DNA of 64,000 nt from Serratia nematodiphila DZ0503SBS1. GTDB taxonomy: Bacteria; Pseudomonadota; Gammaproteobacteria; Enterobacterales; Enterobacteriaceae. Positions 19,535-29,300 of this stretch are shown in pieces (position 1 is the stretch's first letter; each line of letters begins with the position of its first letter). Below the pieces are notes generated by a model, which saw only the letters and a list, made by a program, of their open reading frames with translations, was not told the origin of the DNA and made no database searches. Location: NCBI RefSeq assembly GCF_000738675.1, contig NZ_JPUX01000001.1, positions 4,278,001-4,342,000 on the forward strand, in the 5' to 3' direction. A program made the position numbers and the translations under genes.

Positions 19535-19556
19535 AACCCGCACTAAGGCGGGCTTG
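19535..19556 (-). terminator. Terminator after the CspC/E-type gene
   Basis: On the minus strand GCCCGCC-TTAGT-GCGGGT forms a stem that runs into TTTTTATTTTTTT. It separates the two cold-shock genes, which are therefore separate transcripts. Confidence 0.8.
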
Positions 19557-19641
19557 TTGAACTTAATATCTTCCGCATGACTCAGCGCTGAAGCGTCACC
19601 ATGGTTGTATTAAGATCTCTTTATACGCGTTCCCTGTCTTC

Positions 19642-19851
19642 TTACAGAGCAACTACGTTGGCGGCAGCCGGCCCGCGCGGGCTGTCCTGGATGGTGTACT
19701 CAACGCGCTGGCCTTCAGCCAGGGTCTTGAAACCGTCGGTCATGATTGCGGAGAAGTGTACGAATACATCTTTGCCGCCGTCGTGCTGCTCAATGAAACC
19801 AAAACCTTTGCTTTCGTTGAACCACTTAACTTGACCCGTCTTCTTAGACAT
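19642..19851 (-). CDS. Cold-shock protein, CspC/CspE type
   Basis: 69-residue RNA chaperone of the CspA family. It is fully canonical: [13 protein letters not shown] with RNP1, [10 protein letters not shown] with RNP2, then [13 protein letters not shown] and [10 protein letters not shown]. It is closest in wording to CspC and CspE, which are expressed at 37 C and melt RNA secondary structure, rather than to CspA. AAAGG lies nine bases before the ATG. A long AT-rich leader upstream and a terminator downstream make it a single-gene unit. Confidence 0.93.
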   Translation of the reverse strand: MSKKTGQVKWFNESKGFGFIEQHDGGKDVFVHFSAIMTDGFKTLAEGQRVEYTIQDSPRGPAAANVVAL

Positions 19852-20376
19852 TACTTTTACCTTTAAATATATTTACAAAACCTGCCATAAGAGGCAATTG
19901 CGGCCATTTCAGAAACATTACTTATGGGAGGTACTTAGAAGGTTCGTCTTTGAAGCGGAATCGGATGATAACGTTTTTGGAGGAACTGCTTAACTCTAAA
20001 CTCGAACATAAATAGGTCTGGATTACAGGCCGACTTGCATTTACTCATAAAAATGGTGAATGCACAAGAGGTTTATTGCAATAAATTCATCATTGCGCCG
20101 AATTTATTTTTATCCCCATGAATATACATGACTTAATTTAACGCTCACCGCAGCCGCTCCAGCGCGTTCCTCTCCTCACCGGGGCATCATTTTCCCGTCT
20201 GAGCGCTGCAAATGAGAGCTAACGCATAAAACTCTAATATGCTTGACGCCGCTATAACAAATCCCAAATCAGATGGCTAAACTTGAGGGGAAAACAAGGC
20301 AGACGGCTTTTTCACCAGCACTTTTGCCGCTAAAAACACGATTTTTCAGATTATGCTGAATCAAGGAGCTATGCGC
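19852..20376. other. 525-base gap: cold-shock leader and divergent promoter region
   Basis: No gene is supported here. The left half is the probable 5' leader of the CspC/E-type gene (minus strand), with an AT-rich core at 20040-20130. TTGTGC at about 20073-20068 and TAAATG 18 bases further on the minus strand is one possible promoter. I did not find the cold box of cspA. The right half precedes the DUF1338 gene on the plus strand; TTGACG at 20243-20248 has no good -10 partner. Confidence 0.4.
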
Positions 20377-21783
20377 ATGACCGCCCAGCAGTTCGTTTCA
20401 CCTAATGAAATCCGCGCCAGATTCTCTCACGCGATGTCGGACATGTATCAAAAAGAGGTACCGCTGTACGGCGATCTGCTGGAGCTGGTGGCGGAAACCA
20501 ACCGGCAGGTTCTACGCGAAGATGCCGCACTGGCTCATCAACTGCAAATCACCGGCGAGATCGAACGCCTGGCCATGGAGCGCCACGGCGCGATCCGGGT
20601 CGGCACGGCGGACGAACTCGCCACCCTGCGCCGCCTGTTCCGGGTGATGGGCATGGCGCCGGTCGGTTACTATGACCTGTCGGTGGCGGGCGTTCCGGTG
20701 CACTCCACCGCTTTTCGCGCCATACACGAAGACGCGCTGCAGATCAGTCCTTTCCGCGTGTTCACCTCCCTGCTGCGCCTGGAACTGATAGAAGATCCCG
20801 CGCTGCGTGCGCTGGCCGAGCGCTTGCTGGCGCGCCGCCGTATCTTTACCGATCGCGCGCTGGAGCTGATGGCGCTGCAGGAAGCGCAAGGCGGGCTGAA
20901 TGAAGTGCAGGCGCAAGAATTTGTCGAACAAGCGCTGGAAACTTTCCGCTGGCATAACCAGGCGACGGTCAGCGCCGAAGAATACCGGCAGCTGCACGAT
21001 CAGCATCGCCTGATCGCCGACGTGGTGGCGTTTAAAGGGCCGCATATCAACCATCTGACACCACGTACGCTGGATATCGATCGCGTTCAGCAAGCGATGC
21101 CCGGCCGCGGTATTACGCCCAAAGCGGTCATCGAGGGCCCGCCGCGCCGCCGCCGCGCGATCCTGCTGCGCCAAACCAGCTTCAAAGCGTTGGAAGAAAG
21201 CGTCGATTTCGTTGAGCACGACGGCCACGCCATCGCCGGTCACCATACCGCGCGCTTCGGCGAGATCGAACAACGCGGCGTGGCGCTAACGCCTAAAGGA
21301 CGCGAACTTTACGACCGTTTGCTGCAGGCGACCAACGATGCGTTACAGGCGCCGCCGAGCGAGAAGAATGCCGAGCGCTACTATCAACTGCTGGAGGAAA
21401 ACTTCCGGGCGTTTCCGGATGATTACGCCACGCTGCGTGAGCAACAGCTGGCCTGGTTCCGCTATTTCCCGACCGAATGCGGCCTGGCGGCCAAAGAGTC
21501 GCTGGACAAGCACAGCACCCTGGAACAACTGATCGAGAAAGAACACGTTCGCTTCCAGCCTCTGGTGTATGAAGATTTTCTGCCGGTCAGCGCAGCGGGG
21601 ATTTTCCAGTCAAATCTGGGTGACAGCCGCCACGCGCAGTACAATGCCGCTTCCAGCCGGGCAGCGTTTGAACAAGCGTTGGGCAGTGAGGTGATCGACG
21701 AGCTGGCGCTATATCAGCAAACCCAGCAGCGTTCGCTGGAAGCCTGCGCGCAAGCCCTGGGGCTTGCCACGCTGGCATCCTGA
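20377..21783 (+). CDS. ydcJ: DUF1338 protein, YdcJ/HglS-like 2-oxoadipate dioxygenase/decarboxylase family
   Basis: 468-residue cytoplasmic protein of the VOC-fold DUF1338 family. Pseudomonas putida HglS of this family is an Fe(II) enzyme converting 2-oxoadipate to 2-hydroxyglutarate in lysine breakdown; E. coli YdcJ is a close relative. The expected ligands are visible: His70 in RHGAIR (with Arg74), His226 in PHINHLTPRTLD, and Glu296 in RFGEIEQRG. SAAGIFQSNLG near the C-terminus is a further family stretch. The start at 20377 follows AAGGAG (20363-20368) by eight bases; ATGs at 20353 and 20371 are in frame but badly placed. No lysine-catabolic gene lies nearby. Its stop is two bases from that of convergent lpxK. 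Confidence 0.85.
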   Translation: MTAQQFVSPNEIRARFSHAMSDMYQKEVPLYGDLLELVAETNRQVLREDAALAHQLQITGEIERLAMERHGAIRVGTADELATLRRLFRVMGMAPVGYYDLSVAGVPVHSTAFRAIHEDALQISPFRVFTSLLRLELIEDPALRALAERLLARRRIFTDRALELMALQEAQGGLNEVQAQEFVEQALETFRWHNQATVSAEEYRQLHDQHRLIADVVAFKGPHINHLTPRTLDIDRVQQAMPGRGITPKAVIEGPPRRRRAILLRQTSFKALEESVDFVEHDGHAIAGHHTARFGEIEQRGVALTPKGRELYDRLLQATNDALQAPPSEKNAERYYQLLEENFRAFPDDYATLREQQLAWFRYFPTECGLAAKESLDKHSTLEQLIEKEHVRFQPLVYEDFLPVSAAGIFQSNLGDSRHAQYNAASSRAAFEQALGSEVIDELALYQQTQQRSLEACAQALGLATLAS

Positions 21784-21785
21784 GA

Positions 21786-22766
21786 TTACTTAGTCAGCAG
21801 GGACTCGATATCCTGCAGCAGTTGCTCAGCCTGAGCGGACGGTAGCACCGCATCAACCGGTAGATACCACCAATTGGGCTGGGCAAAGGCGCGACACTTC
21901 ACCGCGTCCTTCTCCGTCATCAACAGCGTTTGATCTGCATTAACCAACGCCGCCAGCTGTTCCTGCTGATATTCCTGATGATCGGCAAACGCCACTTCCT
22001 GCACGACTTCGACGTTCAACTTTTCCAACGTCGCGAAGAAACGCGGCGGATGGCCGATACCCGCCATCGCCACCACGCGCGGCAGCTCGGCCGCCGGGCG
22101 ACGTTCACCGCTCAGCAGGTTCACCGCATCACGCGCCTGCAGGCGCATGGCAATTTCCCCGGCCTGCGCCACGCCGCCATTGGCGACGCGCGCATCGACG
22201 CTGCCAAGCCGCGCAGCGCGCTCGCGCATCGGCCCGGCCGGCAACCACCAGCCGTTACCGAAACGACGCACACCGTCGATGACCACCAGCTCGAAGTCAC
22301 GCTGTAAAGCGTAGTGCTGCAAGCCGTCGTCGGTGATGATCACATCCAGCGGCTGTTGTTGCAGCAGGGCCTGCACCGCCTCGGCTCGCTTGGGTGCGAT
22401 CGCCACAGGCGCACCGGTACGTTGATAAATCAGCACCGGCTCATCGCCCGCCTCGCGGGTCGACGTATTCTGACCGAGCACCAGCGGATAAACCGCCGAC
22501 TTGCCGCCGTAACCGCGTGACACCACGCCAACGCGATAGCCCCGTTGTTGCAGGTGTTCCACCAGCCAAATCACCATCGGCGTTTTGCCGTTGCCGCCGG
22601 CGGTGAGGTTACCCACCACCACTACCGGCACCGGCGAACGCCAACTTTTACGCAGGCCGCAGCGGTAACTGAGACGGATCAGCCAACTGAACAAGCCATA
22701 GAGCCACGAGAGCGGCAATAGCACCAGATAAAGCAACGAACCGCCGGACCAGATGCGCTCAATCAT
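21786..22766 (-). CDS. lpxK: Tetraacyldisaccharide 4'-kinase
   Basis: Membrane-bound kinase that phosphorylates the 4' position of the lipid A disaccharide precursor, giving lipid IVA. 326 residues; an N-terminal hydrophobic anchor ([20 protein letters not shown], residues 11-30) precedes the P-loop TAGGNGKT at 55-62 and [21 protein letters not shown] carries the catalytic aspartate. The ATG shares one base with the msbA stop (TAATG), so the two are coupled; ycaI-msbA-lpxK form one leftward unit, as in E. coli. Confidence 0.96.
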   Translation of the reverse strand: MIERIWSGGSLLYLVLLPLSWLYGLFSWLIRLSYRCGLRKSWRSPVPVVVVGNLTAGGNGKTPMVIWLVEHLQQRGYRVGVVSRGYGGKSAVYPLVLGQNTSTREAGDEPVLIYQRTGAPVAIAPKRAEAVQALLQQQPLDVIITDDGLQHYALQRDFELVVIDGVRRFGNGWWLPAGPMRERAARLGSVDARVANGGVAQAGEIAMRLQARDAVNLLSGERRPAAELPRVVAMAGIGHPPRFFATLEKLNVEVVQEVAFADHQEYQQEQLAALVNADQTLLMTEKDAVKCRAFAQPNWWYLPVDAVLPSAQAEQLLQDIESLLTK

Positions 22767-24514
22767 TATTGACCAAACTGCATGCGGTGCAGCTGCGCAT
22801 AGGCGCCCTGCCGCTCAAGCAACTCGGCGTGTTCACCGCGTTCGACGATGCGGCCGTCCTCCACCACCAGGATCTCGTCCGCCTTCTCAATGGTCGACAG
22901 ACGGTGCGCGATCACCAGTGAAGTGCGGTCTTTCTGCAACTCGTCCAGCGCGGCCTGAATGGCACGCTCGGATTCGGTATCCAGCGCAGACGTCGCCTCA
23001 TCCAGGATCAGGATCGGGCAATCGCGCAGCAAAGCACGCGCGATGGCAATGCGCTGACGTTGGCCGCCGGACAGCATCACGCCGTTTTCACCGATCACCG
23101 TATCCAGACCGTTTTCCATCTTGTTGATGAAGTCCATCGCGTACGCCATTTCCGCCGCTTTCTCAATCTGCTCGCGGCTGTATTCGCTCTCACGCGCATA
23201 GGCGATGTTGTTGGCGATGGTGTCGTTGAACAGGTGCACGTTTTGCGAAACCAGGGCCACCTGATTGCGCAGCGAGGCCAGGGTATATTCACGCAGATCG
23301 TGGCCATCCATCAGGATTTCGCCTTCCTGAATATCGTAGAAGCGCGTCAGCAGGTTGGCGATGGTGGATTTACCCGAACCGGAACGGCCCACCAACGCGA
23401 CGGTCTTGCCTTCGGCGATTTTCAGGTTGATATCACGCAGCGCCGGCGTTTCTTTGGCCGGGTAGTAGAAGGTGACGTTGCGGAATTCGATATCGCCTTT
23501 CGCACGCTTCACTTCGCGGGTGCCGGTGTCTTTTTCCTGTTCCATATCCAAAATGGAGAACAGCGTCTGACAGGCCGCCATCCCTCGCTGGAACTGGGCA
23601 TTGACGTTGGTCAGCGACTTCAGCGGACGCATCAGCGCGATCATCGACGAGAACACCACGGTAATGGTGCCGGCGGTCAGGGTTTCCATCACGCTTGGGA
23701 AGCTGGCGGCAAACAGCACGAACGCCAGGGCCAGCGAAGCGATCAGCTGAATGATCGGATCGGAAATGGAAGACGCGGAGACCAGTTTCATGCCCTGTTG
23801 GCGCATGCGGTTGCTCACCGAGTTAAAGCGCTCGGTTTCCACCTGCTGGCCGCCGAAGATCAGCACTTCTTTATGGCCTTTCAGCATCTGCTCGGCGCTG
23901 GTGGTTACCTGCCCCATGGTGTTCTGCATGTTCTTGCTGATGTTGCGAAAACGCTTGGACACCAGGCGAATGGCGATGGAGACGATCGGTGCCAGCACGA
24001 TCAGGATCACCGACAGCTGCCAGCTGTAGTAGAACATCATGATGAACAGGCCAATGATCGAGGCTCCTTCACGCACCACGGTCACCAGCGCGCTGGAAGA
24101 GGAGGAAGCTACCTGCTCGGAATCATAGGTAATGCGCGACAGCAAAGTCCCGGTGGACTGCTGATCGAAGAAGGCCACCGGCATTCTCATCATGTGGCCA
24201 AACAGGCGGCGGCGCATTTGCATCACCACCATGCCGGAAACCCAGGAAATGCAGTAGCTTGAAACAAAACTGGTCACGCCGCGCATCAACATCAGCGCAA
24301 TCACCGCCAACGGCATCCATACCAGCACGCTGCTGTCGGTTTTTCCAAACCCATCGTCCAATAGCGGTTTAAGCAGAGACAGCATCAGCGTGTCCCCCGC
24401 TGCGTTCATAATCAACGCAATGGCGGCCACAATCAGCCCGGTCTTAAAAGGAGTGATCATCGGCCAGAGTCGACGGAACGTCTGCCAGGTCGAGAGATCT
24501 TTATCATTCATCAT
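22766..24514 (-). CDS. msbA: Lipid A/phospholipid flippase MsbA
   Basis: Homodimeric ABC exporter that flips core-lipid A across the inner membrane using ATP. 582 residues, identical in length to E. coli. Six membrane helices in the first 330 residues are followed by an ATPase domain with Walker [10 protein letters not shown], signature LSGGQRQR, Walker [13 protein letters not shown] and the switch histidine in [11 protein letters not shown]. Essential in relatives. Functionally linked to its partners lpxK (substrate synthesis) and kdsB (KDO) in this window. Confidence 0.97.
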   Translation of the reverse strand: MMNDKDLSTWQTFRRLWPMITPFKTGLIVAAIALIMNAAGDTLMLSLLKPLLDDGFGKTDSSVLVWMPLAVIALMLMRGVTSFVSSYCISWVSGMVVMQMRRRLFGHMMRMPVAFFDQQSTGTLLSRITYDSEQVASSSSSALVTVVREGASIIGLFIMMFYYSWQLSVILIVLAPIVSIAIRLVSKRFRNISKNMQNTMGQVTTSAEQMLKGHKEVLIFGGQQVETERFNSVSNRMRQQGMKLVSASSISDPIIQLIASLALAFVLFAASFPSVMETLTAGTITVVFSSMIALMRPLKSLTNVNAQFQRGMAACQTLFSILDMEQEKDTGTREVKRAKGDIEFRNVTFYYPAKETPALRDINLKIAEGKTVALVGRSGSGKSTIANLLTRFYDIQEGEILMDGHDLREYTLASLRNQVALVSQNVHLFNDTIANNIAYARESEYSREQIEKAAEMAYAMDFINKMENGLDTVIGENGVMLSGGQRQRIAIARALLRDCPILILDEATSALDTESERAIQAALDELQKDRTSLVIAHRLSTIEKADEILVVEDGRIVERGEHAELLERQGAYAQLHRMQFGQ

Positions 24515-24549
24515 GCAAATACCAGCATCGGAAGAAATAGCGGCCTATT

Positions 24550-26826
24550 TTACTCATTATCACCCTCTACGCCAAACCGCTGATGGTACCAACGGGGCAT
24601 TAATTGTTCGCGAAAGCCTTTAATTTGCCAATCGTTGTCGAAAAAAAGTACCGATAACTGACCGGAGCGCGTCGTATCGCGCCATTGGATGCCATTTGCC
24701 CGGTATCTGGCGACCACTTTCCGCGCCGGCAATCGCCATTTGTTGTAACGCGATGCGGACGCCAGCGCCGCTTCGGGATTGACCGCGCGCAGAAACGGCG
24801 GCGTCGAGGACGTCTTGCTGCCGTGATGCCCCACCTGCAACACCGTAGCCGCCAAGCGATCGCGCCGCAACCGTAACAGCTGCGCCTCCGCCTTCTTTTC
24901 CGCATCGCCGGTGAGCAGCAAACTGAATTGCCCATCGTCGATGCGGATCACGCAGGAGTCGTCATTGACCGGCCTTTTGCGCGTTTTCGGTGGCCACAGC
25001 ACCTCGAATTGCAGCGATTGCCAGCGCCAACGCTCACCGGCGACGCAGGGCAAGTGTCCTTCCCCGCGTATCGGGCTGCGCACCGTCGCCTGAGGAAATG
25101 CCCGCCGCATCACCGGCAGCCCGCCGATATGATCGAGGTGAATATGGCTGATAATGATCTGCTCCAGTTCAATATTCCGCCAGTTCAACATCGGTAAGAT
25201 ATGCCGTTCGGCGGCGCTGCCCGCGGGCCAACGATCGCCGGTATCGTACAGTATCCCCTTGCCGTTTTGCTCGATAACCACCGCCAACCCGTGCCCGACA
25301 TCAAGCATATCGACGCGCCAGCGATAGTCCGGCGCTTTGCCACGCCACAACACGCAGCATATCGCCACCGCCGCCAGCCCCGGCGCATAGCGCCACCACC
25401 AATGAAAGCGCCAGCAGATAACGATAAGCCATCCCGCTATGCTGGCCAGCAGCGAGGCGGCCCCCAAATCCACCCAACCGCGTTGCAGGTAATGCAGCGG
25501 CACAAACACCCCGCTCAACGTGAAATCTGCCAACCACCAAAGCCCGTAACTTAGCGAGGGGAGGACGCCGCCGATCACCGCCAGCAAAATCAACGGCACC
25601 GTCACCAATGAGACGATGGGCACCGCCCAAAGATTGGCGGGCAGCGAGGTCAGCGTCAGACCTAAAAACAGCGCGACCTGCATCGGCACCAGCAACAACG
25701 TCATGCCCAGCTGAATATGCAGCCAGCGCACCGGCGCCCAATACCAGGCAGACCGGAATCGCTCACCGAGCGGCGCCCATTCAAACCAAAAAATCAAACA
25801 CCCCACCGCCAGCACCGACAGCCAGAAACTGTCTGACAAAACCGCCAACGGATCGCACAGCAAAATCAGCCCGATACACCACAACCACACTTGCCAGGAA
25901 GAACAATGAACGCCGCGCAAGCGCAGCAGCATCCACAGCGTCATCGCCAACGCGGTACGCACCGCCGGCGGCTGGGCGCCCACCAACCAAACATAGATCA
26001 GCGTCGCCACCCAGCCTGCGACCAATGGAAAGCGATAGCCAATCAAATGGGCGGGCAAAAAAAACTGCAGCGCGCGCAACGCGGCCCAGAACAAAATGGC
26101 GACCATCGCCACATGCAACCCTGAAATGGCCATCAGGTGAGCGATGCCGGTCTTCAGCATCAGCGTGCGCAAAGCCTGCTCCAGCGCGGTTCGTTCCCCA
26201 AACGCCAGCGCCAGCAATACCGCCTTGTAACGCAATTCACCGATGTTGGTTTCCGCATGGCTGATGATGCGCTGGCGCAGCCCGCAATCGCCATCCAGCA
26301 AACGAGCCTGCCTGACCCGCCCCGTCAACGGCTGGCGCTGGGCGATCGCCCAACGTTGGCTGTCAAATCCGCCTTCATTGAGCTTGCCATGTACCGGCCG
26401 CAGGCGCAGTTTCAATTGCCAACGCTGCCCGGCGCATAGCCGCTGCTGTTCGGGAGCCCACGTCGTGGTAAACGCCAGCGCAGGCGCCAACCAATGACCG
26501 TCGACCCGCTCGATACGCATCAGCGTCTGTTTACTGGCGGCGGGCTCCAGCGCGACGCTGCTCACCTGCACCACCGCCGTCACGTCCGGCATGCGAGTTA
26601 AGCGATCCATTTGCCCGATCAGGCTGCCGGCGTTGAAAACCGCCCATATGAATCCCAATCCCAGGCAGGCCAAATAGCGGCAGAATGGCCTGCGCGTGCG
26701 CAGCAGTAAACAGACAACAAGCACGAGCGGCCACAGCTGCCATTGCTCAGGCAACTGCGGTAACACCAACAGCGGCAGGATGCCGCAGATAACGGCGAAT
26801 ATCGCCAGATCAAGCGAAATTTTGAT
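24550..26826 (-). CDS. ycaI: ComEC/Rec2-family membrane protein YcaI (start codon uncertain)
   Basis: Polytopic membrane protein of the ComEC/Rec2 family, which in competent bacteria forms the DNA-uptake channel; in E. coli it supports DNA use as a nutrient or plasmid uptake. About ten membrane helices, a competence domain with GIAHLMAISGLHVAM, and a C-terminal metallo-beta-lactamase-like domain (SHIHLDHIGGLP, LLTGDAEKKAEAQ, VGHHGSKTSST). From the TTG at 26767-26769 the product is 739 residues. The same frame continues upstream through a hydrophobic stretch (AIFAVICGILPLLVLPQLP) that resembles the E. coli N-terminus, back to an ATC at 26824-26826 preceded by GGGAG. No ATG, GTG or TTG lies between. 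I give the longer extent; the start is open. Confidence 0.85.
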   Translation of the reverse strand: MKISLDLAIFAVICGILPLLVLPQLPEQWQLWPLVLVVCLLLRTRRPFCRYLACLGLGFIWAVFNAGSLIGQMDRLTRMPDVTAVVQVSSVALEPAASKQTLMRIERVDGHWLAPALAFTTTWAPEQQRLCAGQRWQLKLRLRPVHGKLNEGGFDSQRWAIAQRQPLTGRVRQARLLDGDCGLRQRIISHAETNIGELRYKAVLLALAFGERTALEQALRTLMLKTGIAHLMAISGLHVAMVAILFWAALRALQFFLPAHLIGYRFPLVAGWVATLIYVWLVGAQPPAVRTALAMTLWMLLRLRGVHCSSWQVWLWCIGLILLCDPLAVLSDSFWLSVLAVGCLIFWFEWAPLGERFRSAWYWAPVRWLHIQLGMTLLLVPMQVALFLGLTLTSLPANLWAVPIVSLVTVPLILLAVIGGVLPSLSYGLWWLADFTLSGVFVPLHYLQRGWVDLGAASLLASIAGWLIVICWRFHWWWRYAPGLAAVAICCVLWRGKAPDYRWRVDMLDVGHGLAVVIEQNGKGILYDTGDRWPAGSAAERHILPMLNWRNIELEQIIISHIHLDHIGGLPVMRRAFPQATVRSPIRGEGHLPCVAGERWRWQSLQFEVLWPPKTRKRPVNDDSCVIRIDDGQFSLLLTGDAEKKAEAQLLRLRRDRLAATVLQVGHHGSKTSSTPPFLRAVNPEAALASASRYNKWRLPARKVVARYRANGIQWRDTTRSGQLSVLFFDNDWQIKGFREQLMPRWYHQRFGVEGDNE

Positions 26827-27095
26827 CGCTCTTCTCCCATCGGCTCCGCCATGAGCAAAAGCGCATCACGGCAAGCAAGCAGGATCATTCAGGCGACATG
26901 TCACCGCCAGCGGGCTTTAACGAAGATGCGGTTAACATGGCAGGATAAGAGAGATCTATGCAGGAGCCACATCGTAAATGCGGCGTAGTACGCAACTCGC
27001 GAGCATATCGCGGAGAATCGCAGGCGAAAAAAACGGCGCCTTACAGGCACCGTTTTATATTCTTTTCAAGCAACAACGCTATGATCAGTCAGCGA
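26827..27095. other. Gap between ycaI and ihfB
   Basis: Holds the ihfB terminator at 27027-27057 and the presumed ycaI promoter. A minus-strand ATG at about 26840 opens a frame other than ycaI (MGEERSKF) and has no family resemblance. Nothing else is recognisable. Confidence 0.4.
27027..27057 (-). terminator. Rho-independent terminator after ihfB
   Basis: Minus strand: AAAACGGTGCC-TGTAA-GGCGCCGTTTTTTT, a stem with one G-T pair followed by a T-run. Confidence 0.88.
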
Positions 27096-27380
27096 CTAGC
27101 CATAGATATTGGCGCGGTCACGCAACTCTTTGCCTGGTTTGAAGTGAGGAACGTATTTGCCGTCCAGCTCGACTTTGTCACCGGTTTTCGGGTTGCGGCC
27201 TACACGCGGGGCACGGTAGTGAAGAGAAAAACTGCCGAATCCGCGGATCTCAATGCGTTCGCCCTCGGCCAGCGTAGCGGCCATGTGCTCAAGCATCTCT
27301 TTCACTGCATCCTCAACGGCCTTCGCCGGAATATGAGATTGCTGGCCAGCAAGTCTTTCAATAAGTTCAGACTTGGTCAT
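27096..27380 (-). CDS. ihfB: Integration host factor subunit beta
   Basis: DNA-bending nucleoid protein that pairs with IhfA and bends its sites by about 160 degrees. 94 residues, starting [50 protein letters not shown] contains the beta-arm with the intercalating proline in RNPKTG. 62 bases downstream of rpsA on the same strand, the conserved rpsA-ihfB order. Confidence 0.97.
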   Translation of the reverse strand: MTKSELIERLAGQQSHIPAKAVEDAVKEMLEHMAATLAEGERIEIRGFGSFSLHYRAPRVGRNPKTGDKVELDGKYVPHFKPGKELRDRANIYG

Positions 27381-27442
27381 AGTACCTCCAAGCTTTGCAG
27401 CTAAACTACCGTATCGGGGCGGTCAGCGACCGCCCCCCGTCA

Positions 27443-29116
27443 TTACTCGCCTTTAGCCGCTTTGAAAGCTTCAGCCATTGCGTTAGAGAAGTTGCCTTCT
27501 TCCTGTTTGTTGTTAACAGTTGCGATGGCGTCTTTCTCGTCAGCTTCGTCCTTAGCACGCACGGACAGGCTTACAACGCGGTTCTTACGGTCAACGCCGG
27601 TGAATTTAGCTTCAACTTCGTCACCTACGTTCAGAACCAGAGTTGCATCTTCAATGCGGTCGCGAGAGGCTTCAGATGCACGCAGGTAACCTTCTACGCC
27701 GCCTGCCAATTCAACTGTAGCACCTTTGGCGTCAACTGCAGTGACTTTACCAGTAACAATAGCACCTTTCTTGTTCATAGACAGGTAGTTATTGAACGGG
27801 TCTTCAGCCAGTTGCTTCACGCCCAGGGAGATACGCTCGCGCTCTGCGTCAACTTGCAGAACAACCGCAGCGATTTCGTCGCCTTTCTTGTATTCACGTA
27901 CTGCTTCTTCGCCTGCAACGTTCCAGGAGATGTCAGACAGGTGAACCAGGCCGTCGATGCCGCCGTCCAGGCCGATGAAGATACCGAAGTCAGTGATAGA
28001 CTTGATTTTACCTTCAACGCGGTCGCCCTTGTTGTGGGTTTCTGCGAACTGCTGCCATGGGTTGGATTTGCACTGCTTCAGGCCCAGGGAGATACGACGA
28101 CGTTCTTCATCGATGTCCAGAACCATCACTTCCACTACGTCGCCCACGTTAACAACTTTGGACGGATGGATGTTTTTGTTGGTCCAATCCATTTCAGAAA
28201 CGTGTACCAGACCTTCAACGCCTTCTTCGATTTCTACGAAGCAGCCGTAATCAGTCAGGTTGGTTACACGGCCAGTCAGCTTGGTACCTTCTGGGTAACG
28301 TTTCGCGATAGCAACCCATGGATCTTCGCCCAGCTGTTTCAGGCCCAGGGATACACGAGTACGCTCGCGGTCGAACTTCAGCACTTTAACAGTGATTTCA
28401 TCGCCAACATTGACGATTTCGCTTGGGTGCTTAACGCGTTTCCAAGCCATGTCAGTGATGTGCAGCAGGCCGTCTACGCCGCCCAGATCAACGAATGCAC
28501 CGTAGTCAGTGAGGTTCTTAACGATACCTTTAACTTCCATGCCTTCCTGCAGGTTTTCCAGCAGTTGATCGCGCTCAGCGCTGTTCTCGGATTCGATAAC
28601 CGCACGGCGAGAAACGACAACGTTGTTGCGCTTCTGATCCAGCTTGATGACTTTGAACTCAAGCTCTTTGCCTTCCAGGTGCAGAGTGTCACGTACCGGA
28701 CGCACGTCAACCAGGGAACCTGGCAGGAACGCGCGGATGCCGTTCAGCTCGACGGTGAAGCCACCCTTCACTTTGCCGTTGATAACACCGGTTACAGTCT
28801 CAGCTTCTTCGTAGGCTTTTTCCAGCGTGATCCAAGCTTCGTGACGCTTAGCTTTCTCACGGGACAGCAGGGTTTCACCGAAGCCGTCTTCAACAGCATC
28901 CAGAGCAACGTCAACTTCGTCACCAACCTGGATTTCCAGCTCGCCCTGGGCGTTTTTGAATTGCTCAGCCGGGATGGCAGACTCAGATTTCAGACCGGCG
29001 TCAACCAGTACGATATCTTTGTCGATAGCAACAACGACGCCACGAACGATGGAACCCGGGCGGGTTTCGATTTCTTTTAAGGATTCTTCAAAGAGTTGAG
29101 CGAAAGATTCAGTCAT
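27443..29116 (-). CDS. rpsA: 30S ribosomal protein S1
   Basis: Largest ribosomal protein; recruits mRNA and unfolds it at the 30S subunit. 557 residues with six S1/OB repeats, recognisable from the recurring GxV / [33 protein letters not shown] and [17 protein letters not shown] patterns. The first two repeats bind the ribosome and the last four bind RNA. Downstream of cmk and upstream of ihfB; a long leader precedes it. Confidence 0.98.
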   Translation of the reverse strand: MTESFAQLFEESLKEIETRPGSIVRGVVVAIDKDIVLVDAGLKSESAIPAEQFKNAQGELEIQVGDEVDVALDAVEDGFGETLLSREKAKRHEAWITLEKAYEEAETVTGVINGKVKGGFTVELNGIRAFLPGSLVDVRPVRDTLHLEGKELEFKVIKLDQKRNNVVVSRRAVIESENSAERDQLLENLQEGMEVKGIVKNLTDYGAFVDLGGVDGLLHITDMAWKRVKHPSEIVNVGDEITVKVLKFDRERTRVSLGLKQLGEDPWVAIAKRYPEGTKLTGRVTNLTDYGCFVEIEEGVEGLVHVSEMDWTNKNIHPSKVVNVGDVVEVMVLDIDEERRRISLGLKQCKSNPWQQFAETHNKGDRVEGKIKSITDFGIFIGLDGGIDGLVHLSDISWNVAGEEAVREYKKGDEIAAVVLQVDAERERISLGVKQLAEDPFNNYLSMNKKGAIVTGKVTAVDAKGATVELAGGVEGYLRASEASRDRIEDATLVLNVGDEVEAKFTGVDRKNRVVSLSVRAKDEADEKDAIATVNNKQEEGNFSNAMAEAFKAAKGE

Positions 29117-29300
29117 GTTGTTAATCTTCAGGGTTCTTTAGTTTAACGTCCATTTAGCGTCCCGCCGAATGGGGTTGTTTCACATACCCCGCCATTGGCT
29201 CCATGCCGACAGGGTTTAAGGTTACAGGGGTAAAATTTTACCCGATATATTGCGATACCGCTATGACAAATATGACAAAAAGCCAATAGCGCCGCCGCGC
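29117..29300 (-). promoter_or_regulatory. rpsA leader, probable S1 autoregulation region
   Basis: A 184-base gap between cmk and rpsA. In E. coli this leader folds into hairpins with exposed GGA loops and is the target of S1 feedback; here the minus strand has GGAGCC and AATGGCGGGG stretches in the same region. It also holds a perfect 16-bp palindrome, GGGTAAAATTTTACCC, at 29228-29243. No obvious strong Shine-Dalgarno lies before the ATG, as is typical of rpsA. Confidence 0.5.

Noticed and set aside
19642..20130. cspA-type cold-sensing leader upstream of the CspC/E gene
   Set aside because: The gap is long enough, but I could not find the cold-box sequence, and the protein is of the CspC/E type, which is not cold-induced in E. 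coli.
24550..26826. ycaI as part of a competence locus
   Set aside because: No pilus, ComEA or comF genes nearby; it is cotranscribed with msbA-lpxK as in other enterobacteria.
27395..29080. 561-codon plus-strand frame opposite rpsA, and 678-codon minus frame opposite pflB
   Set aside because: Both mirror highly expressed genes whose codon bias removes antisense stops. No start signals or recognisable domains.
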